Assembly: GCA_046329495.1 (NCBI GenBank)
Contig: JAXLUO010000013.1
Location: 1 to 64,000 of the forward strand
Reading direction: 5' to 3'
Origin: Bog-950 sp046329495
Lineage (GTDB): Bacteria > Bacteroidota > Bacteroidia > Chitinophagales > LD1
DNA: 64,000 nucleotides
Shown here: positions 1 through 8,302 of the stretch, one piece after another
Numbering within the stretch: the first letter of the stretch is position 1
Layout: each line of letters starts with the position of its first letter
Translations under genes and position numbers: made by a program
Notes under the pieces: model-generated
Told to the model about the DNA's origin: nothing
What the model saw: the letters and a program-made list of their open reading frames with translations, nothing else
Database searches by the model: none

Positions 1-5
1 AAAAA

Positions 6-64
6 TTCTCTAACTTGTGCACAAGCAAAAAAGTGCACAAGCATGCACAAGCAGTGTGGATAAC
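6..64 (+). repeat. 59-bp dispersed element, copy 1, with DnaA-box-like sites
   Basis: This stretch matches the reverse complement of 28831-28890 with only a few changes: one substitution near position 10, and a small substitution plus a 1-nt indel after the A-tract at 27-32. It carries TTGTGCACAA at 15-24, two further GTGCACAAGC/ATGCACAAGC units at 34-52 and TGTGGATAA at 55-63. The last is the exact reverse complement of TTATCCACA, a consensus DnaA box. Similarity to the other copy stops near position 6 on the left and 64 on the right, so the element is about 59 bp. Its function is unknown. Confidence 0.8.
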
Positions 65-107
65 CCCTGAGGTTAAGGCTGCCCGATTCCTTTTGCTTCT
101 GCATTCT

Positions 108-142
108 ATCCCGTAAATCCTTTTCCATCCTGTAAATCCTGG
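108..142. repeat. Short near-tandem intergenic repeat
   Basis: ATCCCGTAAATCC at 108-120 is followed by ATCCTGTAAATCC at 127-139, two nearly identical 13-mers separated by six bases, just downstream of the stop codon of the leftward gene at 161. The same kind of CCTGTAAATCCTGG string is, from memory, scattered through intergenic DNA of many Bacteroidota. No coding sense is seen. Confidence 0.5.
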
Positions 143-160
143 TCAATAATCAGCGTTCTA

Positions 161-946
161 TTAGTTACTCCGGCTGCGGTAATACCTCCTGAACAATTTC
201 AGTTTATCGGTATTTATCCAGTCAACCCCGGCATTAAGCAGCACCTTCCAGGCATTCTCCTTATCCGGTATATGGTAAAAGCGGATTTGCTTGTTAAGCG
301 CATGCACCTGTTTAACCAGGGTATCCAGCAGTTGCTGTTGGGCGGCGGGCATTTCACCTTTACCGTTCCAGCTAAAGTAACGGCCCCAGCCGCTGCTATA
401 ACGTGTGGCGTGTTTGTGGCTATCGGTTTTAGCAAGGTTGCCCAGGTCTTCATCCAGGGTAACATAGCAGGTATCATCGTTCAGCTTTGGCCGGTTACCC
501 GAGATAAGCAGTTGCACAGCCCCGGGGCGCACGATGCTGTCGCCCTGGTATAAGGTTAGCCAGTTATGGTAAGGCTTTATGGCTTCCTGCAGGGCGGGGT
601 AAAGCACAGCACCGGCATCCTTAAAGTCGATCATTAAAATAAGTGGGGTGGTTTGGCCCTTATAAACAGTGCCGCCATTCAGTTTAATAATAGAATCAAG
701 CGGGTGTAAGTAGAGTTCATCAAGCGTTTTTTTGCTGCTTAAACCAAGCGGTATATGGGCCACTTTAATCTGCCCGCCATACCAAAATATATCAGCCTCT
801 ACGCTGCCAAAACTGTTTTCCAGCGCATCGAACAGGGGCCGCTTATGAGCATAATCATTATGGGCATGGCCATGCACTAAAACCGGCTCCTGTGCGGCCG
901 CCCATAGGCAGGTAAACAACAATGTAAGAGGTAAAAAAAGCTTCAT
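161..946 (-). CDS. Secreted PI-PLC-fold phosphodiesterase (AIM6/glycerophosphodiesterase-like)
   Basis: The 261-residue product is probably an exported phosphodiesterase with the TIM-barrel fold of the PI-PLC/GDPD superfamily. A signal peptide (MKLFLPLTLLFTCLWAAAQ) is followed directly by HGHAHNDY, the HxHNDY signature of the AIM6-like branch. EADIFW and, further on, LMIDFKD supply the acidic residues expected of the metal and phosphate site, and INTDKL stands near the C-terminus as in GDPDs. The frame stays open upstream to 1042, but the ATG at 946 gives a clean signal peptide and is preferred. The gene is divergent from the ThDP enzyme gene at 1072. The substrate cannot be told; glycerophosphodiesters or phosphoinositides are only family-based guesses. 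Confidence 0.75.
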   Translation of the reverse strand: MKLFLPLTLLFTCLWAAAQEPVLVHGHAHNDYAHKRPLFDALENSFGSVEADIFWYGGQIKVAHIPLGLSSKKTLDELYLHPLDSIIKLNGGTVYKGQTTPLILMIDFKDAGAVLYPALQEAIKPYHNWLTLYQGDSIVRPGAVQLLISGNRPKLNDDTCYVTLDEDLGNLAKTDSHKHATRYSSGWGRYFSWNGKGEMPAAQQQLLDTLVKQVHALNKQIRFYHIPDKENAWKVLLNAGVDWINTDKLKLFRRYYRSRSN

Positions 947-1071
947 GAAACGAAGGAACAAAAAACATATGAACAGCACATTAATTCTGTTAGCAAACCC
1001 TAAAACCCGCTTAGCTTTTATCGCGCTCAATAGTATATTCACGGCCTAATAGCACACCTAACTCTATAGCA

Positions 1072-2799
1072 ATGAACGGAGGAGAAATAATTGCACGCAG
1101 TTTGCAAAAGCACGGCGTTAAATTTTTGTTTACGCTTTGCGGCGGACACGTATCACCCATTTTCGTTTCAGCACAAAATATCGGCATCCGTGTTATCGAT
1201 ACCCGCCACGAAGTAAATGCCGTATTTGCTGCCGATGCGGTTTCGCGCCTTACCGGTGTGCCGGGTTGTGCGGTAGTTACCGCAGGTCCGGGTTTAACTA
1301 ATACCATTACAGCAGTTAAGAATGCCGCCCTGGCGCAATCGCCTATGATATTACTGGGTGGCGCTGCGGCAACCATTTTAAAGGGCCGTGGTTCCCTGCA
1401 GGATATCGACCAGCTAAGCATTATGAAAGCTGTTTGCAAGTGGAGCACTACCATCAGCAAGGTAAAGGAGATAGTGCCCACGCTGGATAAGGCTTTCCGC
1501 ATTGCACAGGAAGGTGTGCCGGGCCCTGTATTTATCGAGTGCCCTATCGACACCTTATACGGCGAAGAACTGGTGCGCAGTTGGTATGGCGCTAAGAGCA
1601 AGGACGTGCCTCCGCGTAACTTACAGGAGCGAATCGTGCAGTGGTATATCAACTTCCACGCAAAGAATCTGTTCGAAGGAAAGGACTCCGTAAAACTGGA
1701 TACACCGGTTCAAAAATTCAGTTACCCAACGCATAGCAATGGCCAGGTCGATAAAGTAGTGGCTCGCTTAAATAAAGCGCAAAAGCCAATCATGCTTATC
1801 GGCAGCGGGGCGATGATGAATGCCCGCAAAGCCGAAGAACTGGCAGCAGCAGTAACTAAGCTTGGCATCCCGGTTTACTTAAGCGGCATGGGCCGTGGTT
1901 TGCTGGGTAAGGAAAGCAAATTGCAAATGCGCCACAACCGCAAGGAAGCAATTAAGGAAGCCGACCTGATACTATTGGCAGGTGTACCAAACGACTTCCG
2001 TTTAGATTATGGCAATCACATCGGTGGCCGTCCGTTTATCTCCATCAACCGCAGCCGCGAAGACCTTAATAAAAACAAAACCCCAACCGTTGGCATTTTA
2101 GCCGACCCGCAGGAGTTCCTGATTGCCCTCTCTGCCAAATACCAGGGCAGTTTCGGTAGTTGGATTGAAACACTCCGTGCCCGCGATGCCAAGCGCGAAG
2201 CGAATATTGATGAACAGGCAGCAGAACCGGTTAAGGGTATTAACCCCATAAAACTGTTCCGCGAAATGGATCCGCTGTTGGACGATAACACCATTCTGGT
2301 GGCCGATGGTGGCGATTTTGTAGCTACATCTGCATATACCTTAAAACCCCGTTCACCACTTAGCTGGCTCGACCCCGGGGTGTTTGGTACATTGGGTGTA
2401 GGCGCAGGCTTTGCCTTAGGCGCTAAACTGGTATTCCCCGAGAAAGATGTATACATCATTTACGGTGATGGCAGTGCCGGTTATAGCCTGATGGAATACG
2501 ACACATTCGTGCGTCATAAACTCCCTGTTATTTCTGTTATCGGTAACGATGCCTGCTGGAGTCAGATTGCCCGCGACCAAATTGACTTTTTAAAAAGCGA
2601 CTGTGCCATGTGCTTAGCCTATAGCGATTACCAAATGATTGGTAAAGCCTTTGGTGCGGATGGCGTAAAAGTGGAAAGTCAGGAGGCCTTTAATGCGGCC
2701 GTGGTAGAGGCCAAAGAGTTCAGCCGTAAGGGCATTCCTTATATCATTAACGCTATTATCGGAAAGACCGATTTTAGAAAAGGTTCAATCTCGGTATAA
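1072..2799 (+). CDS. Thiamine-diphosphate-binding enzyme, acetolactate synthase-like (ILVBL/HACL2 type)
   Basis: This 575-residue protein has the three-domain layout of ThDP enzymes. The N-terminal PYR domain has the catalytic glutamate in RHEVNA (E47), a central domain holds the MLIGSGAM stretch, and the C-terminal PP domain has the GDG...N cofactor motif (GDG 465-467, N492). The segment around YDTFVRHKLPV and GNDACWSQIARDQ is much closer to vertebrate ILVBL (2-hydroxyacyl-CoA lyase 2) than to anabolic IlvB. No ilvN, ilvC or ilvD lies nearby, which argues against a role in branched-chain amino acid synthesis. Cleavage of 2-hydroxyacyl-CoA or another 2-keto acid carboligation is possible. Start ATG at 1072, 125 nt from the divergent start at 946. 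Confidence 0.8.
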   Translation: MNGGEIIARSLQKHGVKFLFTLCGGHVSPIFVSAQNIGIRVIDTRHEVNAVFAADAVSRLTGVPGCAVVTAGPGLTNTITAVKNAALAQSPMILLGGAAATILKGRGSLQDIDQLSIMKAVCKWSTTISKVKEIVPTLDKAFRIAQEGVPGPVFIECPIDTLYGEELVRSWYGAKSKDVPPRNLQERIVQWYINFHAKNLFEGKDSVKLDTPVQKFSYPTHSNGQVDKVVARLNKAQKPIMLIGSGAMMNARKAEELAAAVTKLGIPVYLSGMGRGLLGKESKLQMRHNRKEAIKEADLILLAGVPNDFRLDYGNHIGGRPFISINRSREDLNKNKTPTVGILADPQEFLIALSAKYQGSFGSWIETLRARDAKREANIDEQAAEPVKGINPIKLFREMDPLLDDNTILVADGGDFVATSAYTLKPRSPLSWLDPGVFGTLGVGAGFALGAKLVFPEKDVYIIYGDGSAGYSLMEYDTFVRHKLPVISVIGNDACWSQIARDQIDFLKSDCAMCLAYSDYQMIGKAFGADGVKVESQEAFNAAVVEAKEFSRKGIPYIINAIIGKTDFRKGSISV

Positions 2800-2802
2800 A
2801 AT

Positions 2803-2836
2803 CGTTTGTAGTTCGTTGTTTGTAGTTTGTCGTTCG
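2803..2836. repeat. Left arm of imperfect inverted repeat around the four-helix-bundle gene
   Basis: The left arm is built of GTTTGTAGTTCGTTGTTTGTAG-like units rich in GTTTGTNGTT. Its reverse complement resembles the AAACAACAAAC-rich stretch at 3293-3327, on the other side of the gene at 2872-3291. The two arms together bracket exactly one gene. Confidence 0.5.
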
Positions 2837-2871
2837 CTTAGTGAGGTAATTGTTGTCTTAAATTCAATAGT

Positions 2872-3291
2872 ATGGCTACCATCTCCAGGTTTGAAGACAT
2901 AGAAGCATGGAAACATTGTCGGAGTTTGGCTCGCGAAGTTTACCTGGTTACACTTACCGGAACTTTTAGTCGGGATTATAAATTGCGGGATCAAATTAAT
3001 GCGGCAGCAGGCTCAGCCATGGACAATATAGCGGAGGGCTTTGGAAGAGGGGGACGGAACGAGTTTGTTACTTTTCTTGGTATAACAACCGGTTCGTTGG
3101 ATGAAGTAAAATCACAGCTCTACCGGGCTCTGGATAGGGAACATATCAACCAGCAAACCTTTGATAAACTATATGAACTTGCCGATATTGCAGCAAACAA
3201 ATCAGGAAGTTTTATCCGTTACTTAAACAGCTCAAACACGGCTGGTCAAAAGTTCCGCGATAGAACTCCCTCAAAAAAGGCCAACTACTAA
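2872..3291 (+). CDS. Four-helix-bundle protein (23S rRNA intervening-sequence / bAvd-like family)
   Basis: The 139-residue protein carries the family signatures near its start (FEDIEAWK), in the middle (INAAAGSAMDNIAEGFGRGG and EFVTFLGITTGSLDEVKSQLYRALD) and a final helix before a basic tail. Members of this family are encoded inside intervening sequences of 23S rRNA in Leptospira and Coxiella, and related Avd proteins assist diversity-generating retroelement reverse transcriptases. No rRNA gene or reverse transcriptase is present here, so the gene stands alone between two metabolic genes and inside an imperfect inverted repeat. Its molecular role is unknown; the basic face suggests nucleic-acid binding. 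Confidence 0.85.
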   Translation: MATISRFEDIEAWKHCRSLAREVYLVTLTGTFSRDYKLRDQINAAAGSAMDNIAEGFGRGGRNEFVTFLGITTGSLDEVKSQLYRALDREHINQQTFDKLYELADIAANKSGSFIRYLNSSNTAGQKFRDRTPSKKANY

Positions 3292-3292
3292 C

Positions 3293-3327
3293 GTCAAACG
3301 TCAAACAACAAACAACAAACCACAAAC
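3293..3327. repeat. Right arm of imperfect inverted repeat around the four-helix-bundle gene
   Basis: This is an AC-rich stretch made of CGTCAAACGTCAAACAACAA-type units ending right at the ATG of the isochorismatase-like gene (3328). It is the approximate reverse complement of 2803-2836. It also forms the leader of the downstream gene, so expression of that gene must start within or upstream of the repeat. Confidence 0.5.
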
Positions 3328-3876
3328 ATGAATTTAGGAATAGCCCAACGCGAGCATACCGCTCTCTTAGTAATAGATGTGCAGGAACGCTTAATGGCTG
3401 TTATAAATGACAGCCAACGTATTTTCGATAACGTGAATAAGTTGTTGCGCGGCGCTGAGGTATTGGCATTGGAAACTATTATTACCGAACAATACCCGAA
3501 GGGCTTAGGTAACACCTGCAAGGAAGTGCAATTGCCGGCTAATCCTAACATCATCGAAAAGGTTTGCTTTAGCTGTATGATGAGCGACCCGGTTAGCGAT
3601 CAGTTGAAGTTGACGAATGTGAAGGACCTGGTTATCTGCGGTGCTGAATCACACATCTGTGTGCTGAAGACAACGCTGGATGCCTTAAAGGCCGGGTACA
3701 ATGTGCATGTGGTGGCCGATGCCGTGGGTTCGCGAACACCTGAGAACAAGCAACTGGCATTGGAGCGTATGCGTCAGGCAGGTGCCTTTATCGTTTCTAC
3801 CGAAATGATCCTGTTTATGCTGTTGGATAAAGCCGGAACCGATGAGTTTAAGGCTATCAGCAAACTGATTAAGTAA
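3328..3876 (+). CDS. Isochorismatase-family cysteine hydrolase
   Basis: The 182-residue single-domain protein has the full catalytic triad of the family: Asp17 in LVIDVQ, Lys78 in IEKVCFSC and Cys111 in ESHICV. The CGAESHICV segment and overall length match the ISOC1/ISOC2 and YcaC-like branch rather than enterobactin isochorismatase, and no siderophore genes are near. Such enzymes hydrolyse amides or related bonds; the substrate here cannot be assigned. It is presumably cytosolic, as no signal peptide is visible. The ATG at 3328 follows the AC-rich repeat directly and no Shine-Dalgarno sequence is seen. Confidence 0.85.
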   Translation: MNLGIAQREHTALLVIDVQERLMAVINDSQRIFDNVNKLLRGAEVLALETIITEQYPKGLGNTCKEVQLPANPNIIEKVCFSCMMSDPVSDQLKLTNVKDLVICGAESHICVLKTTLDALKAGYNVHVVADAVGSRTPENKQLALERMRQAGAFIVSTEMILFMLLDKAGTDEFKAISKLIK

Positions 3877-4009
3877 GGCACTGTTTAAAGTTCCTGAACT
3901 TTGTCATAATAGGGGTTAAACTGTTGTTTGTCAGCAAGGGTATTGTTAAACTTGTAGACACACTTTATACACGCTTTTTTAACTTTAATAACCACCCTAA
4001 ACTACGGTT

Positions 4010-5803
4010 ATGACTATCACACGCCTGTTTGATTTACTTGCTGAGAAGAATGCCGAAAAGCCGGAAGTGCCTTTCCTTTCTTACAAAGTGCATGGCCAAT
4101 GGAAGACCTTCAACTTTAAAGAAACGCAGGAACAGGCCAATCGTGTAAGTCAATTGTTGTTGAACCTGGGCTTAAAGCGCGATGATAAAATTGCCATCAT
4201 TGCCAACAACCGCCCCGAATGGAATTTTGTAGACCTGGGTGCGCTGCAATTAGGCGTAGTAGATGTGCCGATGTATCCCACCATCAGCGAGAAGGACTAC
4301 GAGTTTATCTTTAACGATGCCGGTGTGCAATATGCTTTTGTAGGCGATGCTACTATATACCAAAAGGTGCGCCCCTTAATGGGTCGTGTGCCAACGCTTA
4401 AAGGCATCTTCACCTTCGATGAAATTACCGGTGCGAATTCGTTTTGGAAGGCGCTACCTGCAGCCCCCGATACAGAAGCCATTAAACGTGCAGAAGCTGA
4501 AGTAAGTGAAAATGATCTGGCTACAATTATTTATACCTCGGGCACTACGGGTAATCCTAAAGGTGTAATGCTTACGCATAAAAACATTGTAAGTAACGTG
4601 CGCAGTGTAAAGGAAGTAACGCCTTTTACCGAGGGCGAATGTGCGCTAAGCTTTCTACCGCTCTGCCATAGTTTCGAGCGGATGGTGTTCTACTCGTACT
4701 TAAGCAAAGGCATTCACATTTATTACGCCGAAAGCATTGAAACCATAGGCGATAACCTTAAAGATGTGAAGCCCTACTGCTTCACCACCGTGCCTCGTTT
4801 GTTAGAGAAGGTGTATGAAAAGATCATGGAGAAGGGCAATGCACTGGAAGGCTTTAAACGTAAGCTATTCTTCTGGAGTATCGACCTCGGCTTGAAATAC
4901 GAATTAGGTAAGGACCAGGGCTTTTTCTATAACACCCAGTTGGCTATTGCCCGCAAACTTGTATTCAGCAAATGGCAGGAAGCGCTCGGTGGCCGCGTTA
5001 AGTTTATCGTAACCGGTGCAGCACCTATGCAGCCGCGCTTAATAAAGCTGTTTACAGCAGCAGGCATTGTGGTAATTGAAGGCTACGGCCTTACTGAAAC
5101 TTCACCTGTATTATCTGCTAACCGCATCGAAGAAACCGGTCGTGTGATTGGTACCGTGGGTATTCCTATCCCTGGTGTTGAAGTGTCATTGGCAGAAGAT
5201 GGAGAGATCATCGCCCGCGGGCCTAACATCATGAAAGGCTATTACAATCGCCCCGATTTAACGGATGAAGTAATAGACACAGAGGGTTGGTTCCACACCG
5301 GCGATATCGGTCAATGGGTAGATATGCACGGGCAGCGATTTCTTAAGATCACCGACCGCAAAAAGGAGCTCTTTAAAACCTCAGGGGGCAAATACGTAGC
5401 CCCGCAGGTTATCGAAAACAAGATGAAGGAGAGCCCTTACATCGAGCAGATAATGGTGGTAGGAGATGCCCGTAAGTTTGTAGCCGCGTTGATTGTGCCT
5501 TCTTATCTAAACCTATTTGACTGGTGTAAGCATCATGCGCCCGAGGTTAGCACCAACGCGCACATTGTAGATAATGAGAAGATCAAGCAACTCATCAATG
5601 CCGAAATCGAACGCCTCAATAAGGACTTCGGTAAATGGGAGCAGATCAAAAAGTTCGTGTTGCTTGAAAACGAATGGACCGTAGAAGGAGGGGAGCTAAC
5701 CCCTACTATGAAGGTAAAGCGCAAAATCATCTACGACCGCTATCGTACGTTGGTAGAAGATATGTATGAAAATGAAGAGAGCTTTGCAGCAGGTATGCCT
5801 TAA
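4010..5803 (+). CDS. Long-chain acyl-CoA synthetase (AMP-forming)
   Basis: This 597-residue protein activates fatty acids to acyl-CoA through an acyl-adenylate. It shows the ATP-binding P-loop YTSGTTGNPKG (175-185), the YGLTETSP adenylation motif (359-366), GWFHTGD (426-432) and the hinge TDRKKELFKTSGGKY (448-462), which moves the C-terminal domain between half-reactions. The length and the VPRLLEKVYEKI segment place it in the FAA1-like COG1022 group rather than E. coli FadD. The C-terminal region around MKVKRKII is typical. It converges on the YciI-like gene with only 6 nt between stops. No fatty-acid oxidation operon is visible next to it. Confidence 0.9.
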   Translation: MTITRLFDLLAEKNAEKPEVPFLSYKVHGQWKTFNFKETQEQANRVSQLLLNLGLKRDDKIAIIANNRPEWNFVDLGALQLGVVDVPMYPTISEKDYEFIFNDAGVQYAFVGDATIYQKVRPLMGRVPTLKGIFTFDEITGANSFWKALPAAPDTEAIKRAEAEVSENDLATIIYTSGTTGNPKGVMLTHKNIVSNVRSVKEVTPFTEGECALSFLPLCHSFERMVFYSYLSKGIHIYYAESIETIGDNLKDVKPYCFTTVPRLLEKVYEKIMEKGNALEGFKRKLFFWSIDLGLKYELGKDQGFFYNTQLAIARKLVFSKWQEALGGRVKFIVTGAAPMQPRLIKLFTAAGIVVIEGYGLTETSPVLSANRIEETGRVIGTVGIPIPGVEVSLAEDGEIIARGPNIMKGYYNRPDLTDEVIDTEGWFHTGDIGQWVDMHGQRFLKITDRKKELFKTSGGKYVAPQVIENKMKESPYIEQIMVVGDARKFVAALIVPSYLNLFDWCKHHAPEVSTNAHIVDNEKIKQLINAEIERLNKDFGKWEQIKKFVLLENEWTVEGGELTPTMKVKRKIIYDRYRTLVEDMYENEESFAAGMP

Positions 5804-5809
5804 CCGGGG

Positions 5810-6205
5810 CTATTTAAAGCAGGTGCCTTTGGCTGTCATCCACGGATGTATTTCATAGATAAGCCTTCCTGCTTTAACGGCAGGGTCGTTATCAACCAGG
5901 GCACGAACTTCCTGCTCGCTGCTCAGGTTAAACACGAAGATACCGCGTAGGTCACCATCATCTAAAAAGGGTCCGGCTACATTCAGTTTACCGGCTTCCG
6001 CCATCTTGGTAATGTTCTCCATATGCCCTTTCTGTATTTGTTCGGCGGTGGTGGAGTCCTGGTCGCGGTGCGGGCCTTTTTTGAGGATTACCAGGTAATA
6101 GGCTTTTAACTCCTCTGCATTAGAGGCCGTAGTAGTTTGCTGGGCATTAACCGATGTGCCACAGAACAAACAAAACAGTATAAAAAATATAGATATAAAC
6201 TTCAT
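5810..6205 (-). CDS. Secreted YciI-like protein
   Basis: The 131-residue product has a signal peptide (MKFISIFFILFCLFCGTSVNAQ) and then a ferredoxin-fold YciI domain: YYLVILKKGPHRD, HMENITKMAEAGKLNVAGPF and VRALVDNDPAVKAGRLIYEIHPW. In the family the His and Asp in these segments form the putative active site; YciI proteins are related to muconolactone isomerase folds and mostly lack known functions. Export is unusual for YciI but recurs in Bacteroidota. An open frame continues upstream to 6415 inside the next gene; the ATG at 6205 is chosen because it begins the signal peptide. It lies 34 nt after the oxidase gene and may be cotranscribed with it. Confidence 0.8.
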   Translation of the reverse strand: MKFISIFFILFCLFCGTSVNAQQTTTASNAEELKAYYLVILKKGPHRDQDSTTAEQIQKGHMENITKMAEAGKLNVAGPFLDDGDLRGIFVFNLSSEQEVRALVDNDPAVKAGRLIYEIHPWMTAKGTCFK

Positions 6206-6239
6206 TCTTAATCGCTTCAAATCAATTGCATGCCCCAAA

Positions 6240-7535
6240 TCAGCCAAAAATTTTTGTGATAAACTCATTCTCAAACTTGCCTTGTGGGTCCCATTGCTTC
6301 CGCAAAGTATTAAAGGCTTCAAATTGAGGGTATTGTGTGCGGAGATAATTTTTGTCAAAATTAGATTCCTTACCCCAATGCGGGCGGCCGTTAAACTGCT
6401 TGGCCAGCGCTTCAAAATCAGTCATCAGTTCGGTCCAACCGTAGTTATCCATGTTGTAAGCGCCTAACCATATGGCATTGCGTTGGTAGCACGGGCTCAG
6501 GGCAAAATCATCAGCTTTAGTAAACCGTATCTCCTGTATAAAATTCATCCGGTGTTTGCCATCGTTTACCATTCGTTTATAAGCGTGCCAAAGCTCCTTT
6601 GCCTGCTTCAAATCAAAGCTCCATTCCACCTCGCGGTGAAAGGGAGGCTCGGGTACATTAAACACCTTATAGCTCTTCTCAATCCGGTTAAGCGGCTGTA
6701 TAAACTTACCTACCAGCATACGGTTAATCGGCCGCCTCCACTCGCGGTTAAGGGTACCTATCTTCACCAATAAGCGATACATATACACCGATAAAAACTC
6801 ATCCATAAACCACTGCCTGAACCGCGAGTCATTGACTTGCTCCTGTGTTCGCCGGTAGCGGTAAACAACCACCTGTTCCGTATGCGGAAACCACCACAGC
6901 TTAAAATGGTCTGTATTGTTTATGAACTCATCCAACTGGTCCACAACTTCATCAAATGGCAACACCACCGTTTGGTCATGCAGCCTAAATGCCGGCACAA
7001 CCTGAATGGTTATTTCAGTAATAATTCCGAGTGCACCCAGGTTTACAACCGCCAGGTTAAAGGCAGTTTTATCATGCTCGCGGTGCAGGGTTACCTTACT
7101 GCCGTCTGCCTTAATAAGGCTAAACTGCACCAATTGCGAACCTATAATCTGAAAGTTAATGCCGCTGCCGTGGGTTCCGGTACTAACTGCTCCGGCTATG
7201 CTTTGCCGCGCAATGCTACCCAGGTTGGCTAATGCTAATCCCTGTTTATCAAGGTATTCATTTAGCTGCCAAAGTTTAATGCCGGCCTGCACAGTAAGCA
7301 GTAAGTTATCGCGGTCAAGGCTTATTACCTTGTTGTAGTTGTCCAGGTTCACCAGGGCTTCGTCACAAAGGCAAACCCCGCTCCACGAATGGCCGGTGCC
7401 TACCATGCGCAGCTTGGCATGTTGCTTAACTATCGTTATAATTTCATCCTCGGCGGTGGGCTGGTAATAGTTACGGGTAACGCATTGCTGGTTACCCGCC
7501 CAATTGCGGAAAAGATAGTTGGGCTTACTTTTCAT
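6240..7535 (-). CDS. FAD-linked aldonolactone (D-arabinono-1,4-lactone/L-gulonolactone) oxidase-like protein
   Basis: A 431-residue flavoprotein of the vanillyl-alcohol oxidase superfamily. The N-terminal FAD domain has VGTGHSWSG, with His49 at the position that binds FAD covalently in gulonolactone-type oxidases, and GSIARQSIAGAVSTGTHGSG, the FAD pyrophosphate loop. The C-terminal ALO domain ends with the conserved HWGKE motif (His386) and a QWDPQGKFEN tail. The family oxidises aldonolactones to ascorbate-like products or sugar alcohols to aldoses; the substrate is not predictable here. No signal peptide. The gene is followed on the same strand by the YciI-like gene. Confidence 0.85.
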   Translation of the reverse strand: MKSKPNYLFRNWAGNQQCVTRNYYQPTAEDEIITIVKQHAKLRMVGTGHSWSGVCLCDEALVNLDNYNKVISLDRDNLLLTVQAGIKLWQLNEYLDKQGLALANLGSIARQSIAGAVSTGTHGSGINFQIIGSQLVQFSLIKADGSKVTLHREHDKTAFNLAVVNLGALGIITEITIQVVPAFRLHDQTVVLPFDEVVDQLDEFINNTDHFKLWWFPHTEQVVVYRYRRTQEQVNDSRFRQWFMDEFLSVYMYRLLVKIGTLNREWRRPINRMLVGKFIQPLNRIEKSYKVFNVPEPPFHREVEWSFDLKQAKELWHAYKRMVNDGKHRMNFIQEIRFTKADDFALSPCYQRNAIWLGAYNMDNYGWTELMTDFEALAKQFNGRPHWGKESNFDKNYLRTQYPQFEAFNTLRKQWDPQGKFENEFITKIFG

Positions 7536-7583
7536 ACCTAACGAATATACATTTTGTAGATGTTTTGTAGTGCGGCAAAGAAA

Positions 7584-7612
7584 AACCCGGTTCCTTTTCA
7601 GAAAACCGGGTT
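7584..7612 (-). terminator. Rho-independent terminator of the 7654-8163 gene
   Basis: A perfect 9-bp stem, AACCCGGTT (7584-7592) and AACCGGGTT (7604-7612). On the minus strand it is followed by TTTTTCTTT, so it ends transcripts of the leftward gene whose stop is at 7654 and separates it from the oxidase gene. Confidence 0.85.
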
Positions 7613-7653
7613 GTATATCGTTAGCGGATTAACGAAGAGAGGGGGAGCGCTTA

Positions 7654-8163
7654 CTAGAAGTCGTCTACGCTTGTATTCTTCTTATAATCCTCGCTGGCTT
7701 GCCAGTTACTTTCAATGGTCAACTCAAAGCGGCTTTTGGCTATTTCCTTTAAGGTAAATACCACGTCTTTAATCAACCACTGGTAAATCTCTGTATCATC
7801 CACCGTGCTATGGTTTTTAGGGTCGCCGAACTTATAAGTTAAAATGAACTTCATGTTGGCAGTCTGGTCAACCGTGCCTTGTACAAACACTTTGTAAAAG
7901 CGGTTTTCATCATTGAACATATACAGGATGCGATCGCATTTTACAGCACCAATCATCAGGTCGTCATTGGTAATGTAATAGGCGTTAGGCTGCATGCTCT
8001 GGCGGTCTTTGGTAAACTCCAGTTTTTTACCGTCTCTATAGCAGCTATCTTTAGGCACGCCCCAAAAGATATTTCTGAAGTCTAGTACTGCATCGCTTTC
8101 TGCAGCACCGAAGCCGGCAATTGCTATAAATAGCAGGGAAAGGCTGAACAGTGATTTCTTCAT
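7654..8163 (-). CDS. Small secreted protein of unknown function
   Basis: The 169-residue product has a signal peptide (MKKSLFSLSLLFIAIAGFGA) and a compact domain that begins LDFRNIFWGVPKDSC. That opening resembles many periplasmic proteins in which an NIxWG-x-S phrase follows the signal peptide. The rest alternates short beta strands with charged turns (YYITNDDLMIGAVKCDRILYMF, FILTYKFGDP). Two cysteines (SCYRD and VKCDRI) could form a disulfide. I do not recognise a named family. The ATG at 8163 starts the signal peptide; the longer frame to 8220 is not used. It has its own terminator at 7584-7612 and so is probably monocistronic. Confidence 0.75.
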   Translation of the reverse strand: MKKSLFSLSLLFIAIAGFGAAESDAVLDFRNIFWGVPKDSCYRDGKKLEFTKDRQSMQPNAYYITNDDLMIGAVKCDRILYMFNDENRFYKVFVQGTVDQTANMKFILTYKFGDPKNHSTVDDTEIYQWLIKDVVFTLKEIAKSRFELTIESNWQASEDYKKNTSVDDF

Positions 8164-8302
8164 TTTAATTGGTTTTAGTTTTACTGAGAACGCGAATATG
8201 CACTTTTTTCTTATTCGCAACTCCCCGAATAATTATTGTGTTTACCCGCAAATTGTTGATAAACCCCTCTTTATAAGTATGACGATAAAAAGCCTGTATA
8301 GT

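Noticed and set aside
161..1042. Longer start (1042) for the phosphodiesterase gene
   Set aside because: It adds 32 residues before the signal peptide; the ATG at 946 opens the signal peptide cleanly.
3887..3902. AAAGTTC/GAACTTT palindrome after the isochorismatase-like gene
   Set aside because: The loop is only two bases and there is no T-run, so a terminator call is not supported.
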